18,918 nucleotides of DNA from Bacteroidales bacterium. Its GTDB lineage: Bacteria; Bacteroidota; Bacteroidia; Bacteroidales; WCHB1-69. The notes below the pieces were generated by a model. It did not search any database, was not told where the DNA came from, and saw only the letters and a program-made list of their open reading frames with translations. Positions 15,246 through 18,918 of the stretch are shown one piece after another. The position numbers were made by a program, and so were the translations under genes. The stretch lies in contig JAISAD010000178.1 in the NCBI GenBank assembly GCA_031266895.1, positions 1-18,918 of the forward strand, given 5' to 3'. How positions within the stretch are numbered: position 1 is the stretch's first letter; each line of letters begins with the position of its first letter.

Positions 15246-17042
15246 TTAATACCGGTTTCTTTCGGTATAGTAGGTGTGCAGTAGCTTATGTGACATTTCG
15301 CTGTTAGGATATTCCAAAAACTCCTCGTAGATGGCTTTTACTTCCGGATTTTCGTGAGATTTCCGGTAGCTCATCTTTTCATCTTCCTTATAGATGGCCT
15401 CCATGCGTTTTGTTCTGATTCCAAGATTTGTGGGTACAGGCTGACCGCCGCCGCCTAGACAGCCGCCCGGACAAGCCATTATCTCTATAAAATGGAACTG
15501 CATTACGCCTTCTTTAATGGCCTCTACCAGCTTGCGCGCGTTAGCCAGGCCGTGAGCAATGCCTACTTTCAGTTCCACGCCTTCGAGATAGTCATATTCC
15601 GGCTTTACGTTTTCAAACAGAAACGATGCTGATTTTATGCCATTGAATCCGCGTACCGGCGTTATCCGAAGCGCTTCAAAAGGCACTTCGCGCCCTGTGA
15701 CCAGCTCGTAAGCGGTACGAATAGCGGCTTCCATTACGCCGCCCGTAGCGCCGAAAATTACACCGGCACCGCTGGAAGAACCCATAATGCTGTCGTACTC
15801 TTCATTTTTCAGCGTGAGCACATTGATTCCCGATTGCTGAATCATGATGGCCAGTTCGCGGGTGGTGAGCACATAATCTACATCCTGAAAGCCGCTGTCG
15901 CGCATTTCCGAACGGTTGGCTTCATACTTTTTCGCCGTGCAGGGCATTATCGAAACCGAGACGATGTTTTTCGGGTCGAGTTCTTTTTTTCTGGCGTAAT
16001 AGGTCTTGGCCAATACTCCAAACATCTGCTGCGGAGATTTGCAGGTGGAGAGGTTGGGCAGCATTTCAGGAAATACATGCTCAATGAATTTAATCCACCC
16101 CGGCGAACAGGAGGTAAACATGGGCAGTGCCGTAGAACTGTCGTTGTGCACCAGTGCCTTTTTAAGTCGATGCAGCAGTTCTGTACCCTCTTCCATAATG
16201 GTAAGGTCGGCGCTCCAGTCGGTGTCAAGCACCGAGTCGAAGCCCATAGCCCTGAGCGAAGCCACCATTTTGCCCGTAACGCGGTGTCCCGATTTAAGGC
16301 CAAATAGTTCGCCCAGTGCCACGCGCACGGCAGGAGCCGTTTGAACTATCACATGTTTGGCGGGATTGTAAATGGCATTCCACACATCCTCAATATAGGA
16401 GCGTTCGGTAAGTGCTCCGGTAGGGCAGCGGTTGATGCACTGTCCGCAATTGGTGCAAACCACTTCAGCCATTGGCTTTTCTTTAAAGGTACTCATTTTG
16501 GCTTTGTTGCCGCGATTGGCCATTGAGAGCGCATTGACGCCCTGAATCTGGGCACAGGTGCGTACACAACGGGTACAGCGAATGCACTTGCTGTCGTCTT
16601 TCTGTATGGAGTAGGAAGAGATGTCGGGACGCGAGGGCTGCCTCAAATCCAGAAAAATTTCCTCATCAGTACGATACTCCAGCGCCAAAGACTGTAACTC
16701 GCAACTGTTGCTGCTGCTGCATTTGATGCAGTTGATATTGTGTTCGGTAAGCAGCAGTTCGAGAATGTGCTTCCGCGCCTGCCTGATTTTAGCAGTATTG
16801 GTGATGACGTGCATCCCCTCGCGTACCGGTGTAGCGCAAGCGGCCACCAGATTGGGGTCTTTTTCCACTTCAACCACGCAGATACGGCAGTTGCCCGCCA
16901 CGCAAAGGTCTTCGTGGTGACACAGCATGGGAATGTGCACATTCATGATTTTAGCGGCATGCAGAATGCTTGTGCCTTCAGCCACCTGCAGCGGCGTGTC
17001 GTTTATGGTGATATTGACCATTTTTATTTCATTATTTTCCAT
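15246..17042 (-). CDS. hydA: NADH-linked [FeFe]-hydrogenase catalytic subunit (HydA/HndD type)
   Basis: 598 residues. This subunit reduces protons to H2 at the H-cluster with electrons from the NADH-oxidising partner. Domains in order: an N-terminal [2Fe-2S] ferredoxin (Cys41, Cys52, Cys55, Cys69), a His-Cys3 cluster site (His101, Cys105, Cys108, Cys114), two [4Fe-4S] sites (Cys153-163 and Cys196-206), the H-cluster domain with L1 TSCSPGW (310-316), L2 MPCTAKKYE (366-374) and L3 MACPGGCLGGGGQP (522-535), then a small-subunit-like tail. L1 has Ser313 where the common form has a second Cys. There is no extra C-terminal iron-sulfur domain. The start is ATG 17042: GGAGG lies 8 bases upstream, whereas the in-frame ATG at 17057 contains that site. 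It follows hydB by 18 bases. The maturation genes hydEFG are not in the window. Confidence 0.95.
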   Translation of the reverse strand: MENNEIKMVNITINDTPLQVAEGTSILHAAKIMNVHIPMLCHHEDLCVAGNCRICVVEVEKDPNLVAACATPVREGMHVITNTAKIRQARKHILELLLTEHNINCIKCSSSNSCELQSLALEYRTDEEIFLDLRQPSRPDISSYSIQKDDSKCIRCTRCVRTCAQIQGVNALSMANRGNKAKMSTFKEKPMAEVVCTNCGQCINRCPTGALTERSYIEDVWNAIYNPAKHVIVQTAPAVRVALGELFGLKSGHRVTGKMVASLRAMGFDSVLDTDWSADLTIMEEGTELLHRLKKALVHNDSSTALPMFTSCSPGWIKFIEHVFPEMLPNLSTCKSPQQMFGVLAKTYYARKKELDPKNIVSVSIMPCTAKKYEANRSEMRDSGFQDVDYVLTTRELAIMIQQSGINVLTLKNEEYDSIMGSSSGAGVIFGATGGVMEAAIRTAYELVTGREVPFEALRITPVRGFNGIKSASFLFENVKPEYDYLEGVELKVGIAHGLANARKLVEAIKEGVMQFHFIEIMACPGGCLGGGGQPVPTNLGIRTKRMEAIYKEDEKMSYRKSHENPEVKAIYEEFLEYPNSEMSHKLLHTYYTERNRY

Positions 17043-17050
17043 GACTTTTT

Positions 17051-17055
17051 CCTCC
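17051..17055 (-). promoter_or_regulatory. Shine-Dalgarno site deciding the hydA start
   Basis: GGAGG on the minus strand lies 8 bases before the ATG at 17042. A canonical site is unusual in Bacteroidetes, and here it favours 17042 over the ATG at 17057. Confidence 0.65.
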
Positions 17056-17060
17056 ATTTT

Positions 17061-18221
17061 TTAGTAAACAATTTCTTCTCTAAAATTCTCTATGATAGAC
17101 CGGAATGCATTACCTACCGATCTGCCCAGCCCGCATTTTGACGCATATTTCATTGTGTAGGCCAGTCGCAGCAGTTCGTCAAGGTAAGTTTTCGGCTTTT
17201 CCTTGCGTTTTACGGCACGGATGCCCTGCAGCAGTTGTTGCGTGCCTACGCGGCAGGGGGTACACTGTCCGCATGATTCGTCTTCAAAGAAAATCAGATA
17301 ATTTTCCAGAATGTTGTACATGGAACGGGAAGAGTTAAATACTTTCATGGAGCCGCCCGTGGGCACGCCTTCAAAGCCGATAATGGTGTTTTTGAACTCT
17401 TTACGGGGCACACAGAAGCCCGAAGCGCCACCTACCTGCACGGCTTTGGTGTCGCCATCGCCAAATTCGTCCACAAACTGCTGTACGGTCATTCCCATTT
17501 CGAGTTCAAAAATGCCCTCCTGGCTGCAGTCGCCCGACACCGAAAAGAGCTTGCTGCCGTGCGAGGCGTGAGTTCCCAACTTTTTGTACTCCTCGGCGCC
17601 GATTTCGGCAATAATCATCGCATTTACGAAAGTTTCCACGTTATTTACTACCGTAGGTTTCCCTAAAAAGCCCTCGCTCACAGGAAACGGCGGCTTATTG
17701 GTGGGTTCGCCGCGATGCCCTTCCATGGATTGGAGCAGGGCAGTCTCCTCACCGCAGATGTATGCGCCGGCGCCAAAAAAGAGACCCAAATTAAAGTTGA
17801 TACCCAGGTTGCGGATATTGTTTTCCATGCGGCCGATAGCGATTTTGATTTTGGTGGACAGATAGCGATATTCGGCCCTCAGGTAAATATAGCCCTCTTT
17901 AGCGCCTGTGATATAGGCGGCGAGCACCATTCCCCAAATCACCTTTTCGCAGGCTTTATCCAAAATCTCCTTGTCTTTGAATGTGCCCGGTTCGCCCTCG
18001 TCGGCGTTGCAAACGATATACTTTACCGGACTGGTGGCCTCTTTCACCATTTTCCATTTAAGGCCGGTGGGAAAACCCGCTCCGCCGCGACCTTTCAGCC
18101 CCGACTCCATCAGCTCTTCGATAAAGCGCTCCCTGCCCATTTTCATGACTCCGCGTATCAGAGCAGCGTAGTCTATGTCTTCCTTAAAGATAAGTTCTGT
18201 TCTAATTAATTGTTTTGCCAT
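17061..18221 (-). CDS. hydB: NADH-oxidising flavin subunit of [FeFe]-hydrogenase (HydB, NuoF-like core only)
   Basis: 386 residues, homologous to complex I NuoF. It binds NADH and FMN and passes electrons toward HydA. The glycine-rich site GLKGRGGAGFPTGLKW is at 41-56, NADEGEPGTFKD at 72-83, and ICGEETALLQSMEGHRGEP with KPPFPVSEGFLGKPTVVNN at about 155-194. The [4Fe-4S] ligands are Cys317, Cys320, Cys323 (SCGQCTPC) and Cys363. HydB of characterised bifurcating enzymes is much longer, with an N-terminal thioredoxin-like [2Fe-2S] domain and a C-terminal two-cluster ferredoxin domain; both are absent here. Both ends look complete: it starts at a normal ATG 26 bases after hydC and ends at a normal NuoF-like tail, so it does not look broken. 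Confidence 0.94.
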   Translation of the reverse strand: MAKQLIRTELIFKEDIDYAALIRGVMKMGRERFIEELMESGLKGRGGAGFPTGLKWKMVKEATSPVKYIVCNADEGEPGTFKDKEILDKACEKVIWGMVLAAYITGAKEGYIYLRAEYRYLSTKIKIAIGRMENNIRNLGINFNLGLFFGAGAYICGEETALLQSMEGHRGEPTNKPPFPVSEGFLGKPTVVNNVETFVNAMIIAEIGAEEYKKLGTHASHGSKLFSVSGDCSQEGIFELEMGMTVQQFVDEFGDGDTKAVQVGGASGFCVPRKEFKNTIIGFEGVPTGGSMKVFNSSRSMYNILENYLIFFEDESCGQCTPCRVGTQQLLQGIRAVKRKEKPKTYLDELLRLAYTMKYASKCGLGRSVGNAFRSIIENFREEIVY

Positions 18222-18247
18222 TGTATCAGTATTTTAAAGATTAAACA

Positions 18248-18715
18248 TTATTTTTTCATGTAACTTACCAGAATGTCCTTGACCTTTTCGGGGGTCAGCT
18301 CGGTGTAAGGCTCACTGTTGATGAGCATGGCCGGCCCCTTGTGGCACGCCCCGAGACAGTTGGTGTAATGCAGCGAAAACTTCCCGTCGTGGGTTGTTTC
18401 GCCCGGCTTGATTCCCAGCAGTTCGGTAATGGCATCAATAATGTCCTCCTTGCGCTTCATATCGCAGATAATGGTGCGACACACGCGGATAACATGCTTG
18501 CCCTGCTCCTGGGTATCCAAAAAGGCATAAAAGGAAGCGGTTCCGTAAACATCGGCTGTAGAGATGTGCAGCTCTTTGGCTATGTTTACCATACACTCTT
18601 CCGTGAGATACGAGTACTGCTCCACCACATCCTGCAGGATAGGCAACAGACTTTCTCTCGTTCTTCCATACTTGTCAGCCAGCTGACTGACAAACTCTTC
18701 GTTGTTCGTAATCAT
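18248..18715 (-). CDS. hydC: [2Fe-2S] subunit of [FeFe]-hydrogenase (HydC, NuoE-like)
   Basis: 155 residues, homologous to the 24-kDa NuoE subunit. The N-terminal helical bundle (about 1-72) includes YLTEECMVNIAKELHIS and VYGTASFYAFL. The thioredoxin-like domain carries four ligands, Cys79 and Cys84 (CRTIIC) and Cys120 and Cys124 (CLGAC), for one [2Fe-2S] cluster. It transfers electrons within the NADH-oxidising half of the complex. It is the first gene of the hydC-hydB-hydA operon, the same order as in other trimeric NADH-linked hydrogenases. No canonical Shine-Dalgarno site or TAnnTTTG promoter is visible in the 84 AT-rich bases upstream (18716-18799); beyond them lies a repeat array. Confidence 0.94.
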   Translation of the reverse strand: MITNNEEFVSQLADKYGRTRESLLPILQDVVEQYSYLTEECMVNIAKELHISTADVYGTASFYAFLDTQEQGKHVIRVCRTIICDMKRKEDIIDAITELLGIKPGETTHDGKFSLHYTNCLGACHKGPAMLINSEPYTELTPEKVKDILVSYMKK

Positions 18716-18799
18716 AAAAATTGATTTTAGTTAAATGTGATTCTATAATTTTATCTATAATTTCTTCGTCATTAATTTATCGTCTTTTGTTTCTTCTCT

Positions 18800-18918
18800 A
18801 TGTAGCCCTTCACTGCATACGCATGTAGCTCTTCGTTACACAGTATGTAGCCCTTCGTTACATAGTATGTAGCCCTTCACTACATACGCATGTAGTCTTT
18901 CGTTACATAGTATGTAGT
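18800..18918. repeat. Tandem array of 22/23-bp dyad repeats upstream of the hydrogenase operon
   Basis: Five complete units start at 18800, 18823, 18845, 18867 and 18890, and a sixth starts at 18912 and runs off the window. Unit lengths are 23, 22, 22, 23 and 22. Every unit begins ATGTAG and contains a small dyad, best seen in the fourth unit as ATGTAG-N7-CTACAT. Two versions occur: one ends CATACGC (units 1 and 4), the other CAGT or TAGT (units 2, 3 and 5). There are no unique spacers, so it is not a CRISPR array. Mixed unit lengths and in-frame stops rule out a coding repeat. Confidence 0.9.

Noticed and set aside
15834..16344. Open frames on + within hydA
   Set aside because: They are antisense to conserved H-cluster coding sequence and arise from codon bias; no independent evidence supports them.
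18800..18918. CRISPR-like array
   Set aside because: The 22/23-bp units are directly contiguous with no unique spacers, and no cas genes are present.

Overview
The window looks like chromosome of an anaerobic, fermentative member of the Bacteroidetes, most likely Bacteroidales. Two predicted exported proteins carry type IX secretion (T9SS) sorting tails: type A at the left edge and type B (gliding-motility-associated, CHU_C-like) in the large gene at 9285-12293. Promoters match the Bacteroidetes -7 consensus TAnnTTTG, and strong Shine-Dalgarno sites are rare. The energy genes are acetate kinase and an NADH-linked [FeFe]-hydrogenase. I see no phage, insertion sequence, CRISPR array, tRNA or rRNA. 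Most of the window is ordinary core genome.

Layout, left to right. (1) 1-552: end of a T9SS client gene, closed by a strong hairpin terminator. (2) 674-1534: pyridoxal/pyridoxamine kinase on +, convergent with (3) the minus-strand pair ackA (3510-4712) and a ClC chloride transporter/channel with CBS domains (1676-3466). (4) 4839-6774: lpxD-lpxC on + (lipid A synthesis), divergent from ackA. (5) A minus-strand run read right to left: the large T9SS surface protein (9285-12293), then mtgA (8463-9263), then nadB (6815-8410). (6) rfbD on + (12405-13301), divergent from the surface protein and overlapping the 3' end of folP. (7) A minus-strand pair: a CNNM/HlyC-type CBS membrane protein (14117-15130), then folP (13243-14097). 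(8) The minus-strand operon hydC-hydB-hydA (18715 down to 15246), followed by a long hairpin. (9) 18800-18918: an array of 22/23-bp dyad repeats upstream of the hydrogenase operon, running off the window edge.

Functionally, the window combines envelope building (LpxD, LpxC, MtgA, RfbD, two T9SS clients), cofactor synthesis (pyridoxal phosphate, NAD, folate) and redox balance (AckA making ATP and acetate, HydABC disposing of NADH electrons as H2).

The points most worth a second look are the dyad-repeat array, the short HydB/HydA subunits lacking the extra modules of bifurcating relatives, a Ser in the H-cluster L1 motif, an LpxC without the FabZ fusion usual for this phylum, a ClC protein with Val at the internal proton-glutamate position, and an apparently leaderless rfbD promoter. 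None amounts to a clear new multi-gene system.
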